Positions 9,019-19,054 of a DNA stretch of 64,000 nt are shown here, piece after piece. A program made the translations under genes and the position numbers. The stretch is from Clostridiales bacterium (GTDB taxonomy: Bacteria > Bacillota > Clostridia > Lachnospirales > Lachnospiraceae): assembly GCA_020860715.1 (NCBI GenBank), contig JAJBTU010000037.1:33822-97821 (forward strand), in the 5' to 3' direction. Within the stretch, counting starts at the first letter, position 1. The number at the start of each line of letters is the position of its first letter. Under the pieces are notes generated by a model. It was not told the origin of the DNA and made no database searches. It saw nothing but the letters and a program-made list of their open reading frames with translations.

Positions 9019-9453
9019 ATGATGTTTATGGGAGAATACAATCATACGATTGATTCCAAAGGCAGACTGATCATCCCGGCAAAATTCAGAGAGTTGTTGG
9101 ACGATGAATTTATTGTGACGAAGGGATTGGATGGATGTCTGTTTGCGTTTCCCAAAAACGAATGGCAGATCTTTGAGGAGAAGCTGCGCAAGCTGCCGCT
9201 TACACAGAAAAACGCCAGAAAATTCACACGTTTCTTCATGGGAGGCGCGACCACATGCGAACTGGACAAGCAGGGGAGAATTCTCTTGCCGCAGAATTTA
9301 AGAGAATTTGCGAAGCTGGATAAGGATGTGGTGCTTTCGGGCAACCTGAATCGTATAGAAATCTGGAATAAGGCAGACTGGACGGAAAACAATGCTTACG
9401 ATGACATGGACGACATCGCAGAACAGATGTCTGATTTGGGGCTGGATATCTGA
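9019..9453 (+). CDS. mraZ: Transcriptional regulator MraZ
   Basis: AbrB-like swapped-hairpin DNA-binding protein, first gene of the dcw cluster. Two repeats are visible: [21 protein letters not shown] and the second with [17 protein letters not shown]. 144 residues, normal. Three possible ATGs (9019, 9022, 9028) follow GAAGGTG; MFMGEY is the usual family start, so 9022 is equally possible. The last base overlaps the start of rsmH. Confidence 0.97.
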   Translation: MMFMGEYNHTIDSKGRLIIPAKFRELLDDEFIVTKGLDGCLFAFPKNEWQIFEEKLRKLPLTQKNARKFTRFFMGGATTCELDKQGRILLPQNLREFAKLDKDVVLSGNLNRIEIWNKADWTENNAYDDMDDIAEQMSDLGLDI

Positions 9454-10454
9454 TGGAATTTAAACACAAATCGGTACTTCTGAAAGAGAGCATTGAGGAA
9501 CTGCAGATAAAACCGGATGGAATTTATGTGGATGGGACGCTCGGAGGCGGCGGACATTCTCTGGAAATATGTAAAAGGCTGACAGAAGGCGGGCGGCTGA
9601 TCGGGATTGATCAGGATGCTGACGCGATCAGGGCAGCTACAGGGCGTTTGGATGAGTTTCGGGATCGGGTGACGATCGTTCGCAGCAATTACTGCGATAT
9701 GAGGGCCGTGCTCTCGGAACTTGGTGTGTCATCTGTAGATGGAGTCATTTTGGACCTGGGGGTTTCCTCTTACCAGCTTGATACGGCAGAACGGGGATTT
9801 ACCTACCGGGAAGACGCACCGCTGGACATGCGCATGGATCAGCGGCAGGCACTGACGGCGATGGATGTTGTGAACGAATACAGTGAGGCGGAACTGGTCC
9901 GTGTCATTCGTGATTATGGGGAGGAAAGGTTCGCAAAAAACATTGCCCGACATATTGTGATCGCACGCAAAGAAAAAAAACTGGAAACAACTGGGGAGTT
10001 AATTCATGTTATAAAAGCTGCGATTCCAATGAAGGTGCAGGCAGTAGGGGGACACCCGGCCAAAAGGACATTTCAGGCCATCCGGATTGAGGTGAACCGG
10101 GAACTTACCGTTCTCGAGGATTCACTGGAGGATATGGTGGATCTGCTTGGCGATGGAGGAAGAATCTGCGTGATTACGTTCCATTCGCTGGAAGATCGGA
10201 TTGTAAAAAACAAATTTCGATATATGGAAAATCCGTGTACATGCCCGAAAGAATTTCCTGTGTGTGTATGCGGAAAAAAATCCAGAGGAATCGTTATCAC
10301 ACGCAAACCGATTCTTCCTTCCGAGGAAGAATTACGGGAAAACAAAAGGGCAAAGAGCGCAAAACTCAGGGTGTTTGAAAGCAGGGACAGCTATGGCAGG
10401 ATCAGGGTACGGCAGGACGACTTCTGCAAAAAAAAGAACAGGAAATCAGAATAA
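9453..10454 (+). CDS. rsmH: 16S rRNA (cytosine-1402-N4)-methyltransferase
   Basis: SAM-dependent enzyme acting on C1402 of 16S rRNA. It contains HKSVLLKE, the SAM loop [21 protein letters not shown], the substrate segment [16 protein letters not shown], and [11 protein letters not shown]. 333 residues, slightly longer than Bacillus MraW. Start overlaps the mraZ stop, and the 3' end overlaps the proposed ftsL start by about 60 bases. Confidence 0.97.
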   Translation: MEFKHKSVLLKESIEELQIKPDGIYVDGTLGGGGHSLEICKRLTEGGRLIGIDQDADAIRAATGRLDEFRDRVTIVRSNYCDMRAVLSELGVSSVDGVILDLGVSSYQLDTAERGFTYREDAPLDMRMDQRQALTAMDVVNEYSEAELVRVIRDYGEERFAKNIARHIVIARKEKKLETTGELIHVIKAAIPMKVQAVGGHPAKRTFQAIRIEVNRELTVLEDSLEDMVDLLGDGGRICVITFHSLEDRIVKNKFRYMENPCTCPKEFPVCVCGKKSRGIVITRKPILPSEEELRENKRAKSAKLRVFESRDSYGRIRVRQDDFCKKKNRKSE

Positions 10455-10902
10455 AAACACGTACACTTATATCGATGGGAATACCGTCCGCAAACTGGAT
10501 GTGCAGACGCAGCCGATCACACAGCCGGAACAGCAATCTGAGGTTAGCCCAGGCATTCGCAGAAATCGGGAACGCGCACTGCAGATGAATTTCGGATATG
10601 TCCTTTTCCTCACAGCGGCAGCAGTGGTGGTTGTGTTTGTCTGTGTGAATTTTCTGCAGCTTCGGGCTGTGAACACACTTCTTTCTGAGGAGGTGGCAAC
10701 TCTTTCCGCGGAGCTGGATTCTGCGATACTGGAAAACGATTCAGAGTACAACCGTGTTATAAACAGTGTGGATCTGGAGCATGTCAAAGAGGTGGCTACG
10801 GAGGAACTCGGCATGCAGCAGGCCACGTCGGATCAGATCGTTACCTACGAAGTAGAGGATGGCGATTATGTACGGCAGTATTCTGAGATACCGACAGAGT
10901 AG
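10393..10902 (+). CDS. ftsL: FtsL-like cell division protein
   Basis: 169 residues: a basic, Gln-rich cytoplasmic N-terminus, one membrane helix ([19 protein letters not shown]), then a coiled coil ([25 protein letters not shown]) and [13 protein letters not shown], the pattern of FtsL/DivIC. Position between rsmH and the first PBP is the conserved ftsL place. I chose the ATG at 10393 after GCAGGGACAG. The ORF-track start at 10264 would overlap rsmH by 190 bases. Confidence 0.85.
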   Translation: MAGSGYGRTTSAKKRTGNQNKNTYTYIDGNTVRKLDVQTQPITQPEQQSEVSPGIRRNRERALQMNFGYVLFLTAAAVVVVFVCVNFLQLRAVNTLLSEEVATLSAELDSAILENDSEYNRVINSVDLEHVKEVATEELGMQQATSDQIVTYEVEDGDYVRQYSEIPTE

Positions 10903-10912
10903 GTGAATCATT

Positions 10913-13240
10913 TTGGCAAATCGAACAAAAAGAGAACGCAGGTTTACGAAACGAATGCAAATAAAGCTTCTGGCTGTATTTGCATTCGTTTTATTGGGAC
11001 TGATTGTTTTATTGCTGCGCATTGCTCAGATCAATATCACGGAGGGAAGCAGTTACGCGAAACAGGTGCTTTCCCAGAATAATTATGACAGCGAAACGCT
11101 GTATGCACGCAGAGGAGAGATTCAGGACTCAAACGGCCGGGTTCTGGCTTACAGTGAAAAGGTCTATAACCTCGTGATCGACTGTTATGCCATCAATCAG
11201 GATCAGGAAAATGCTCTGGAGCCCACCATCAATGTCCTGTGCTCCTATTTTGGACTTGACGAGACGGCACTTCGCTCTCTGATCCTTTCGGACGAGACAA
11301 AGGACAGCCAGTATCAGGTGCTGCAGGTCAAGGGAGAAGATGAGGAACAGTATCTGACGCAGGATGAAAAGGAAGCGTATGAGGAATACATAGACGAGTA
11401 TGCGGATGTTTCTTCCTCGACATTAAGCGAATCAGAAAAAGAGGAGAAAGCCAGGCGTGCCGCAGTGACCGGAGTCTGGTTTGAGGAAAAATATGTCCGG
11501 CATTATCCGCTTGGTTCGCTCGCCAGCAACACCATCGGCTTCGCGAACAGTCTGGGCGACGGCATTGTCGGGCTGGAGGCGTATTATGATGAGCAGCTGC
11601 AGGGCACGAACGGGCGCATCTTCGGTTATCTGAATGAGGATACGGAATACCAGACGAAGACGATCGCCCCGGAGAACGGCTATACACTGGTGACGACACT
11701 GGACGCGAATATTCAGGAAATTGTGGAAAACGCGATCGCGGAATTTGATGAGACCTACGGCGGCGACGACGATGGCGACGATGACGACGATGACGGGACG
11801 GCAAAGCACGGCGCCGCAAATGTCGGGGTGGTAGTGATGGATCCGAATACCGGAGGCATTCTGGCGATGGCGACCAACCAGAGCTATGATCTGAACGATC
11901 CGGACAGTGTGATTTACGACTGGTATACGGAGGCGGAGATTCAGGAACTTCTGGAAGCGGACGATGACGGCAGCGCGTACAATGCGGCGCTCTATGACCT
12001 GTGGGGGAACTTCTGCGTGTCCGACAGTTTTGAACCGGGATCAACGTATAAGCCCATTACACTTGCGTCCGCACTGGAGATCGGTGCGGTCACGACGAGC
12101 GATACTTTTTACTGCGACGGCGGGGAATTTATTACCGATACAGAGATACACTGCAACGCGTATCCCGGCGCGCACGGGCTGGAGACCCTGGAGGATGCTC
12201 TGGTAAACTCCTGTAACGATGCCCTGATGCAGATTGCGGCGAAAATGAGAGTATCGAATTTTATCGAATATCAGTCTCTTTTCAATTTTGGCAAAAAGAC
12301 AGGCATCGATCTGCCGAATGAGTCGAGCGGTGTTGTTTATACGACGGAAACCATGAATGAGGTAGAACTTGCGACCTGTTCCTTCGGGCAGGGATTTACC
12401 TGTACCATGATACAGGAAATTGCCGCGTTTTCTGCGGTCGTCAACGGCGGCTATTATTATCAGCCGCACGTCGTGGACAAGATTCTCGACGAGGACGGCG
12501 CGATCGTCAAAGACAATTCGCAGCTGCTTTTAAAACAGATTATTTCTTCTTCCACCTCGGACACACTGAAAGAGTATCTGGAGAGCGTTGTGCTGGAAGG
12601 TACCGGCAAGAAAGCCCGTGTGCCGGGCTACCGTGTCGGCGGCAAGACCGGTACGGCGGAAAAGATCGATTCTGAGACCGGCGAGCGCGCTGAGGGCCTG
12701 TATCTGGTTTCCTTCATCGGAGCGGCTCCGATCAATGATCCGGAGGTCGTGATCTATGTCGTTGTCGATGAGCCGAATGTCGAGAATCAGGCAAGCAACA
12801 GTTATGCGCAGAAGCTGTTTCAGACGATTGCCCTGGATGTGTTCCCATATCTGGGCATCACCGCCACTGAGGAGATCACGGAATCCCTTCTGGTGGAACT
12901 TGGCCTTACAGAGGACGAGGTAGCAGAGGTGAACACCGTGACGACATTCCAGGCGTTTGATTCCTATGGCAATCTGTACAATGACGCCCGTGTCGTGGAT
13001 GGCCAGGTGGTTGACGGAAGCGGCAATGTGATCGAGGGCGCCTACATCGACGAAGACGGGACCGTCTATGACGGTTATATGAATGAGGTATCAAGTATCG
13101 CGACAGAGGAAGATGAGGATGAGGAATCGGTTGCGACGAATCCGGATATGGCTGCGCCGCTGGATGAGAACACTGCGGATGATTCCGATTCGACGCTTGT
13201 CGATCCGACCGACATCGCGGAGGAGGAGGAAGAGGAATAA
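10913..13240 (+). CDS. ftsI: Class B penicillin-binding protein (FtsI/PBP2-type transpeptidase)
   Basis: Septal peptidoglycan transpeptidase with one N-terminal membrane helix (LLAVFAFVLLGLIVLLL). The PBP dimerisation region is followed by the transpeptidase domain with S377-T-Y-K380, S433-C-N and K578-T-G. TTG start at 10913 with AGGTGA upstream. No PASTA domains. Two oddities: an Asp-run loop (GGDDDGDDDDDDG) just before the transpeptidase core, and a C-terminal extension with an IEGAYIDEDGTVYDGYMNE module followed by an acidic Glu-rich end. That module recurs in the FtsQ-like protein of the same cluster. Confidence 0.93.
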   Translation: MANRTKRERRFTKRMQIKLLAVFAFVLLGLIVLLLRIAQINITEGSSYAKQVLSQNNYDSETLYARRGEIQDSNGRVLAYSEKVYNLVIDCYAINQDQENALEPTINVLCSYFGLDETALRSLILSDETKDSQYQVLQVKGEDEEQYLTQDEKEAYEEYIDEYADVSSSTLSESEKEEKARRAAVTGVWFEEKYVRHYPLGSLASNTIGFANSLGDGIVGLEAYYDEQLQGTNGRIFGYLNEDTEYQTKTIAPENGYTLVTTLDANIQEIVENAIAEFDETYGGDDDGDDDDDDGTAKHGAANVGVVVMDPNTGGILAMATNQSYDLNDPDSVIYDWYTEAEIQELLEADDDGSAYNAALYDLWGNFCVSDSFEPGSTYKPITLASALEIGAVTTSDTFYCDGGEFITDTEIHCNAYPGAHGLETLEDALVNSCNDALMQIAAKMRVSNFIEYQSLFNFGKKTGIDLPNESSGVVYTTETMNEVELATCSFGQGFTCTMIQEIAAFSAVVNGGYYYQPHVVDKILDEDGAIVKDNSQLLLKQIISSSTSDTLKEYLESVVLEGTGKKARVPGYRVGGKTGTAEKIDSETGERAEGLYLVSFIGAAPINDPEVVIYVVVDEPNVENQASNSYAQKLFQTIALDVFPYLGITATEEITESLLVELGLTEDEVAEVNTVTTFQAFDSYGNLYNDARVVDGQVVDGSGNVIEGAYIDEDGTVYDGYMNEVSSIATEEDEDEESVATNPDMAAPLDENTADDSDSTLVDPTDIAEEEEEE

Positions 13241-13338
13241 AAGAGCCGGCGCGGCTTTCCCCGTAACATGATTTCAGGTTTCGCCGAATAGATATAGAAC
13301 AGCAGAATTTTGTGATCAGCTCATCATTCGGGGGACTC

Positions 13339-15138
13339 ATGCATAAAACGAAATCTTTTCACCGCAGGAAAATCCTGCTGATATTTGCCTGCTGCGCGGC
13401 GGCGCTGCTGTTTCTGATCGGGCGTCTGGCCTGGCTGATGATTGCAAAATCCGGGTACTATACGACTCTGGCGGAAGATCTGCATGAACGAGAACGTTCC
13501 ATCAAGGCGGCCCGCGGCCGGATCCTGGACCGTAACGGCACAGTCCTGGCAGACAACCGTACGGTCTGCACGGTCTCTGTCATTCACAGCCAGATCACGG
13601 ATCCGGACCGGGTTGTTGAGGTGCTTTGCACCGAGCTGGGAATGGATGAGGCGGCGGTGCGTGAGCGGGTGGAAAAAAACAGTTCCATCGAACGGATCAA
13701 AAGCAACGTGGACAAAGAGATCGGCGATGCGATCCGAAGCTGCGGACTTGACGGGGTGAAGGTGGATGAAGATTATAAACGATATTATCCGTATGAAAGT
13801 ATGGCTTCGAAGGTGCTGGGCTTTACGGGCGCCGACAATCAGGGCATCATCGGGCTGGAAGTACAGTATGATGAAGCGCTCTCCGGCACGCCCGGCACGA
13901 TCCTGACGCTGACCGACGCGCGGGGGATTGAGATCGAGGATGCCGCGGAGACACGCGTGGAGCCGGTGGCAGGGAACGACCTGGTCATCAGCATGGACTA
14001 TAATATCCAGGAGTATGTCGAGCAGGCCGCGTACCGGGTGCTTGAGGAAAAGCAGGCGGACAGCGTGTCGATTATAGTAATGAACCCGCAGAACGGGGAA
14101 ATCTATGCGATGACGAATGTGCCGGAATTTGATCTGAACGATCCGTATACGCTGACGGAATTGTATCTGCAGACACAGCTGCCGGAGGAAACAGCGGAAG
14201 GTGAGGAGACATCGGCGGCAGCCGCTCTGAACGATGAGGAACTGCAGGACGCCCTCAATCAGATGTGGCGCAACGGCTGTATCAACGACACCTACGAGCC
14301 GGGATCGACATTTAAGATCGTTACTGCGGCGGCCGGGCTGGAAGAGGGTGTGGTGACCCTCTCGGATACCTTTTACTGTCCCGGCTACAAGCTGGTCGAC
14401 GACCGCCGGATCCGCTGCCACAAAACTGTCGGGCATGGGTCAGAAACTTTCCTTGAGGCTGCGCAGAATTCCTGCAATCCGGTTTTTATTGAAGTTGGAC
14501 TGCGCCTCGGCGTGGATAATTATTTTAAATATTTCAATCAGTTTGGCATAAACGAGAAGACCGGCATTGATCTGCCGGGCGAGGCGGCGACGATCATGCA
14601 TAAAAAAGAAAATGTCGGCCAGGTCGAACTTGCCACGATCTCTTTCGGGCAGTCTTTTCAGATCACGCCGCTGCAGCTGATCACAACCGCTGCTTCCATT
14701 ATTAACGGCGGTATCCGTATCACGCCGCATTTTGCTGTGAGCGTGAAAGATACGGACGGCACTTTGCTGGAAGTCTGTCAGTATGAAGAGGGGGAACGGA
14801 TCCTCTCAGAGGAGACCTCTGAGACCATGCGTTATCTGCTGGAGCAGGTCGTTGACGGCGGCTCCGGCAAGAATGCGTATATTGAGGGTTACCGGATTGG
14901 CGGCAAGACCGCAACATCCGAGACATTACCCCGCGGGCAGGGGAAGTACATTTCTTCCTTCGTCGGCTTTGCTCCGGCGGATGATCCGCAGGTGATCTGC
15001 CTGTGCGTCATCAACAATCCGCAGGGTACTTATTACGGCGGTACGATCGCCGCGCCGGTGGTGAAAGATATTTTTGAAAACATACTGCCGTATCTGGGAA
15101 TTGAAAAAACCCTTGCCGAAACAGAAATGACAGAGTAG
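13339..15138 (+). CDS. Second class B penicillin-binding protein (SpoVD/FtsI-like)
   Basis: Transpeptidase of about 599 residues with an N-terminal helix (ILLIFACCAAALLFLIGRLAWL), the RGRILDRNGTVLADN segment and active-site motifs S323-T-F-K326, S378-C-N and K523-T-A. The third motif is KTAT rather than KTGT, which is unusual. It has no PASTA domain, so assignment to SpoVD rests on its place as the second PBP. The ATG at 13339 sits after GGGGGA; the in-frame 13312 has no better site. A 98-base gap separates it from the first PBP. Confidence 0.88.
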   Translation: MHKTKSFHRRKILLIFACCAAALLFLIGRLAWLMIAKSGYYTTLAEDLHERERSIKAARGRILDRNGTVLADNRTVCTVSVIHSQITDPDRVVEVLCTELGMDEAAVRERVEKNSSIERIKSNVDKEIGDAIRSCGLDGVKVDEDYKRYYPYESMASKVLGFTGADNQGIIGLEVQYDEALSGTPGTILTLTDARGIEIEDAAETRVEPVAGNDLVISMDYNIQEYVEQAAYRVLEEKQADSVSIIVMNPQNGEIYAMTNVPEFDLNDPYTLTELYLQTQLPEETAEGEETSAAAALNDEELQDALNQMWRNGCINDTYEPGSTFKIVTAAAGLEEGVVTLSDTFYCPGYKLVDDRRIRCHKTVGHGSETFLEAAQNSCNPVFIEVGLRLGVDNYFKYFNQFGINEKTGIDLPGEAATIMHKKENVGQVELATISFGQSFQITPLQLITTAASIINGGIRITPHFAVSVKDTDGTLLEVCQYEEGERILSEETSETMRYLLEQVVDGGSGKNAYIEGYRIGGKTATSETLPRGQGKYISSFVGFAPADDPQVICLCVINNPQGTYYGGTIAAPVVKDIFENILPYLGIEKTLAETEMTE

Positions 15139-15198
15139 TATAATGTATCATTTAGATTTTTATGACAGGAGACGGGACAAAATAAGGAGGGGAACCGT

Positions 15199-16185
15199 AT
15201 GAAAATGAATCCGGATATTATCATTCCACTTTGTGTGGCTTTTGCAATCTGCCTGATCCTGGGACCAGTGGTGATCCCGTTTCTGCGAAAGCTGAAAGTC
15301 GGCCAGACCGAGCGCGAGGAGGGAGTGCAGTCTCATCTGCAGAAAGCGGGGACTCCGACGATGGGCGGTCTGATCATGCTGATCAGCGTCGTGATCACTT
15401 CTCTTTTTTATGTGAGAAAATATCCCCGGATCATTCCGGTGCTGTTTCTGGTGCTGGGTTTTGGACTGATCGGATTTCTTGACGACTATCTGAAAGTGGT
15501 GCTGCGCCGTTCCGACGGCCTCTATCCGAAGCAGAAAATGCTGGGACAGATCATAGTGACCACGATTTTTATCGTTTATGTATGGATGATGGACAAGTCC
15601 GCTCTGGAACTGATCATTCCGTTTAGCGGAGGAAAGCTGCTTACGGGAGATTCGTTCGGAGGACTGTTCAAATATCTGTCAATTCCGCTCGCTTATTTCG
15701 TGATCATTGGCACTGTCAATGGCGTGAACTTTACTGACGGGCTGGATGGTCTGGCCAGCAGCGTAACGCTGATGGTAGCCATCTTCTTTACTGCGGCATC
15801 CATGGTGCTTGGCGGGCAGATCGAACCGATCACGGCGGCCGTGGCGGGTGCGCTGCTCGGTTTCCTGCTGTTTAATGTATATCCTGCGAAAGTATTCATG
15901 GGCGATACCGGCTCGCTTGCGCTCGGCGGATTCGTGGCCGGAAGCGCTTATCTGCTGAAGCTGCCGATCTTCATCCTGATTATTGGTCTGGTGTATCTGG
16001 TCGAGGTGCTTTCTGTTATTATTCAGGTCACGTACTTCAAGGTGACCGGCGGCAAACGTTTCTTCAAGATGGCGCCGATCCATCATCACTTTGAACTTTG
16101 CGGATGGTCGGAAACCCGTATTGTGACTGTGTTCGCGATTGTGACCGCTTTTCTGTGCCTGCTGGCGCTGTATGCGATCGGGTAA
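15199..16185 (+). CDS. mraY: Phospho-N-acetylmuramoyl-pentapeptide transferase
   Basis: Polytopic enzyme that makes lipid I from UDP-MurNAc-pentapeptide and undecaprenyl phosphate. Contains GTPTMGG, the Asp motif GFLDDYLKV, NFTDGLDGLA, FMGDTGSLALGG and the cytoplasmic MAPIHHHFEL. 328 residues with about ten helices. Start is well supported by AAGGAGGGGAACCGT. Confidence 0.97.
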   Translation: MKMNPDIIIPLCVAFAICLILGPVVIPFLRKLKVGQTEREEGVQSHLQKAGTPTMGGLIMLISVVITSLFYVRKYPRIIPVLFLVLGFGLIGFLDDYLKVVLRRSDGLYPKQKMLGQIIVTTIFIVYVWMMDKSALELIIPFSGGKLLTGDSFGGLFKYLSIPLAYFVIIGTVNGVNFTDGLDGLASSVTLMVAIFFTAASMVLGGQIEPITAAVAGALLGFLLFNVYPAKVFMGDTGSLALGGFVAGSAYLLKLPIFILIIGLVYLVEVLSVIIQVTYFKVTGGKRFFKMAPIHHHFELCGWSETRIVTVFAIVTAFLCLLALYAIG

Positions 16186-16320
16186 CTTGTAATCAGATAT
16201 TGACGAAAAACGATCCTCCATTTCCACCGCAGAGACGTTGATTTTTACACTTGCCTTGAAAGGCTTTTGGAAAATGGATTATTCTTACAAAAAGCTAATT
16301 GGCAGAAAAGGAGAACAATC

Positions 16321-17850
16321 ATGAATTTAAGTAACAGCCGCGTCCTTGTCTTTGGCGCGGGTATCAGCGGTATCGGGGCGGCCAGGCTCCTGCTTGGCGT
16401 ACCGGCTGCGGAAGTAATCCTGTATGACGGGAATGAGAATCTGGATGCGAAAGAACTGGAAGAGAAAGTGAGGTCCGCACCGGCGCAGGAGGCCAGAACA
16501 GACAATGCCGGAACGGTTATGGAAAAAGGCAGGGAGGAAGAGAATCCCGGCGGACGTCTGCAGATTCTTCTCGGCGGGCTGCCTGAGGAAGTGCTTGCGC
16601 GGATCGACCTTGCGGTTTTAAGTCCCGGGGTGCCGACGGACCTGCCTCTCGTGAATGCGATGCGGGAGCGCGGCATACGCATCTGGGGTGAAGTGGAACT
16701 TGCCTGGGAGTGCGGTAAGGGGGATGTGCTTGCGGTGACAGGCACGAACGGCAAGACGACGACGACAAGCCTGCTGGGCGAGATCATGCGGAATTATGCC
16801 GTATGGCTTCAGACGACAGGAAAATCTCATGGAGCAGGAGGCGAAACGTGCAGCGCAGGGAAGGAATCCTGTGCGGATGAGGACACGCTTCCGGATGAGC
16901 GTGTCTGCGTCGTCGGCAATATCGGCAATCCTTATACGGATGCGGCGGAGCGGCTGACAGAGGACTCCATTGTGGTTGCGGAAATCTCGAGTTTCCAGCT
17001 TGAGACGATTGAAGGCTTTGCGCCGCGGGTGAGCGCGATTCTGAACATTACGCCGGACCATCTGAACCGCCATCATACAATGGAGGAATACATACGCGTC
17101 AAGGAAAGCATCACACAAAATCAGGGGCCGGACGATACCTGTGTCCTCAATTATGAAGACCCGATTCTGCGGGAGTTTGGAAAGACTTTGCATACAAAAG
17201 TCATTTACTTCAGCAGTCTGCATAAACTGAAAGAGGGGATGTACTTAAACGGGGATCAGATCTGTTTTTCGGACGGAATGGCGGAGACGGTGATCTGTTC
17301 CACAAAAGAACTGAATATCCCTGGCCGCCACAATTATGAAAATGTCATGGCGGCGGCGGCAATGGCGCATGCCTATGGCGTACCGTTTGAGACTATCCGC
17401 GAAACCGTCTGCACATTTCAGGCTGTGGAACACCGCATTGAATATGTGACTGAAAAACATGGCGTCGTTTACTACAACGACTCAAAAGGGACGAATCCTG
17501 ACGCGGCAATCAAGGGGATTCAGGCGATGGACCGCCCGACGCTGCTGATCGGCGGCGGCTATGATAAAGATTCTTCCTACGAAGAATGGATTCAGGCGTT
17601 TGACGGTAAGGTGAAATATCTGGTGCTGATCGGACAGACAAGAGAAAAAATTGCCGAGGCAGCGCAAAACTGCGGCTTTTCCAGCTGTGTGCTGAAAGAT
17701 TCGCTGGAGGACGCGGTAGCGTTCTGCGCGGAGCACGCAAAGAGCGGAGACGCGGTGCTGCTCTCACCGGCCTGTGCAAGCTGGGGAATGTTTCCCAACT
17801 ATGAGGTGCGCGGCAGGCGATTCAAAGAACTGGTAAATCAACTCGACTGA
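16321..17850 (+). CDS. murD: UDP-N-acetylmuramoylalanine--D-glutamate ligase
   Basis: ATP-dependent Mur ligase adding D-Glu. Domains: N-terminal Rossmann (VLVFGAGISGIGAARLL), central ATPase with GTNGKTTTTSL, and the C-terminal domain with EHRIEYV and NDSKGTNPDA. At 509 residues it is about 50 longer than usual. The extra length lies in two poorly ordered inserts, one near residues 50-80 and one near 165-190 (Gly/Glu/Cys-rich). Start after AAAAGGAGAACAATC. The stop is in the same frame as ftsW. Confidence 0.95.
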   Translation: MNLSNSRVLVFGAGISGIGAARLLLGVPAAEVILYDGNENLDAKELEEKVRSAPAQEARTDNAGTVMEKGREEENPGGRLQILLGGLPEEVLARIDLAVLSPGVPTDLPLVNAMRERGIRIWGEVELAWECGKGDVLAVTGTNGKTTTTSLLGEIMRNYAVWLQTTGKSHGAGGETCSAGKESCADEDTLPDERVCVVGNIGNPYTDAAERLTEDSIVVAEISSFQLETIEGFAPRVSAILNITPDHLNRHHTMEEYIRVKESITQNQGPDDTCVLNYEDPILREFGKTLHTKVIYFSSLHKLKEGMYLNGDQICFSDGMAETVICSTKELNIPGRHNYENVMAAAAMAHAYGVPFETIRETVCTFQAVEHRIEYVTEKHGVVYYNDSKGTNPDAAIKGIQAMDRPTLLIGGGYDKDSSYEEWIQAFDGKVKYLVLIGQTREKIAEAAQNCGFSSCVLKDSLEDAVAFCAEHAKSGDAVLLSPACASWGMFPNYEVRGRRFKELVNQLD

Positions 17851-17886
17851 TGGGGTGATGTTCTGGTCACAGGCAAAAAAAACAGG

Positions 17887-18969
17887 GTGGACGGACTGCT
17901 TTTGCTTGCAGTCCTTTTCCTGTGCGGATATGGTCTGCTTATTCTGTACAGCGCCAGTTCTTACAACGGGCAGGTCCGTTTCGGGGATTCTGCCTGGTAT
18001 CTGAAAAAACAGTTTTTTGCTATGGCACTGGGCATGGCGGCAATGGCCGGGATTTCCTCGGTGGACTACCATGTTCTGAAAAAGCTGGCGGGACCGGCGT
18101 ATGTGCTTTCGCTTGTGTTATCGCTGGCAGTGCTTCTGTTCGGGGACGCTTACAACGGTTCCCGGCGCTGGCTCTCAATCGGACCGCTTTCGTTTCAGCC
18201 GGCCGAGTACGCAAAACCGGCGGTAATTCTTCTGCTTGCCGGGGTGGTGTCCGGGAACGGCAGAAATACTCGCTCCGGACAATCCCGACGGGGTATGACG
18301 GCGTCTGTTTTTCTCGCGGTATTTCCCATCGTTGCGCTGGTCGGAAAAAATAATCTGAGCACCGCGGTGATCATTCTCGGAATCGCGATGATCATGATTT
18401 TTGTCTCCAATCCAAAGTATCTTCCGTTCCTCTGGATGATTCTGGCAGGCATCGGATTCCTTGCCGTTTTTTTGAGCCTGGAATCTTACCGGCTGGAGCG
18501 GCTGGCCATCTGGAGGAATCCGGAACTGTATGAAAAAGGCTATCAGACCATGCAGGGCCTGTATGCCATCGGCTCCGGCGGCCTGTTCGGGCTTGGGCTG
18601 GGCAATGGCCTGCAAAAGCTGGGCTTTGTTCCGGAAGCGCAGAATGACATGATTTTTTCCGTGATCTGCGAGGAACTTGGGCTGTTTGGAGCCGTTCTGC
18701 TGATTCTGCTGTTTCTTTTGCTGCTCTGGCGCTTCATGGTGATTGCAACACACGCGCCGGATCTGTTCGGATCTCTGATGGCGGCGGGCATCATGGGTCA
18801 TATTGCGATTCAGGTCATTTTAAACATCGCGGTGGTGACCAACACCATTCCGAACACTGGTATCACGCTTCCGTTCATCAGTTACGGAGGCACTTCCATG
18901 CTGTTTTTGCTGTCTGAAATGGGGCTGGCGCTCTCCGTAAGCCGCAGCAGAAGCAGCCGGGTCTCCTGA
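17887..18969 (+). CDS. ftsW: Lipid II polymerase FtsW (SEDS family)
   Basis: SEDS glycosyltransferase working with the class B PBPs at the septum. Shows LILYSASSYN, the signature NGSRRWLSIGPLSFQPAEYAK, NDMIFSVICEELG and NTGITLPFISYGGTSML, with about ten helices. The start is uncertain: GTG 17887 has no spaced ribosome site, while an in-frame CTG at 17863 follows GGGGTGAT and would add a basic N-terminus. A third option is ATG 17858 joined through the A8 tract at 17874-17881 if one A is missing. Ends with ATG/TGA contact to the murA leader. Confidence 0.93.
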   Translation: MDGLLLLAVLFLCGYGLLILYSASSYNGQVRFGDSAWYLKKQFFAMALGMAAMAGISSVDYHVLKKLAGPAYVLSLVLSLAVLLFGDAYNGSRRWLSIGPLSFQPAEYAKPAVILLLAGVVSGNGRNTRSGQSRRGMTASVFLAVFPIVALVGKNNLSTAVIILGIAMIMIFVSNPKYLPFLWMILAGIGFLAVFLSLESYRLERLAIWRNPELYEKGYQTMQGLYAIGSGGLFGLGLGNGLQKLGFVPEAQNDMIFSVICEELGLFGAVLLILLFLLLLWRFMVIATHAPDLFGSLMAAGIMGHIAIQVILNIAVVTNTIPNTGITLPFISYGGTSMLFLLSEMGLALSVSRSRSSRVS

Positions 18970-19054
18970 TGGGGAAGAAATCCGATACGCACAGATGGAT
19001 ACTTTGGCGCATATACTGGGTTACCATGAGTATTTGCGAACGGGGGAAGACCAT

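Noticed and set aside
11328-12044. 238-residue minus-strand ORF rich in Arg/His/Pro
   Set aside because: It lies entirely antisense to the PBP gene; the composition is the mirror of the Asp-run and GC-rich codons, and it has no ribosome site.
13324-14436. 370-residue minus-strand ORF
   Set aside because: Antisense shadow of the second PBP, no recognisable domain or start signal.
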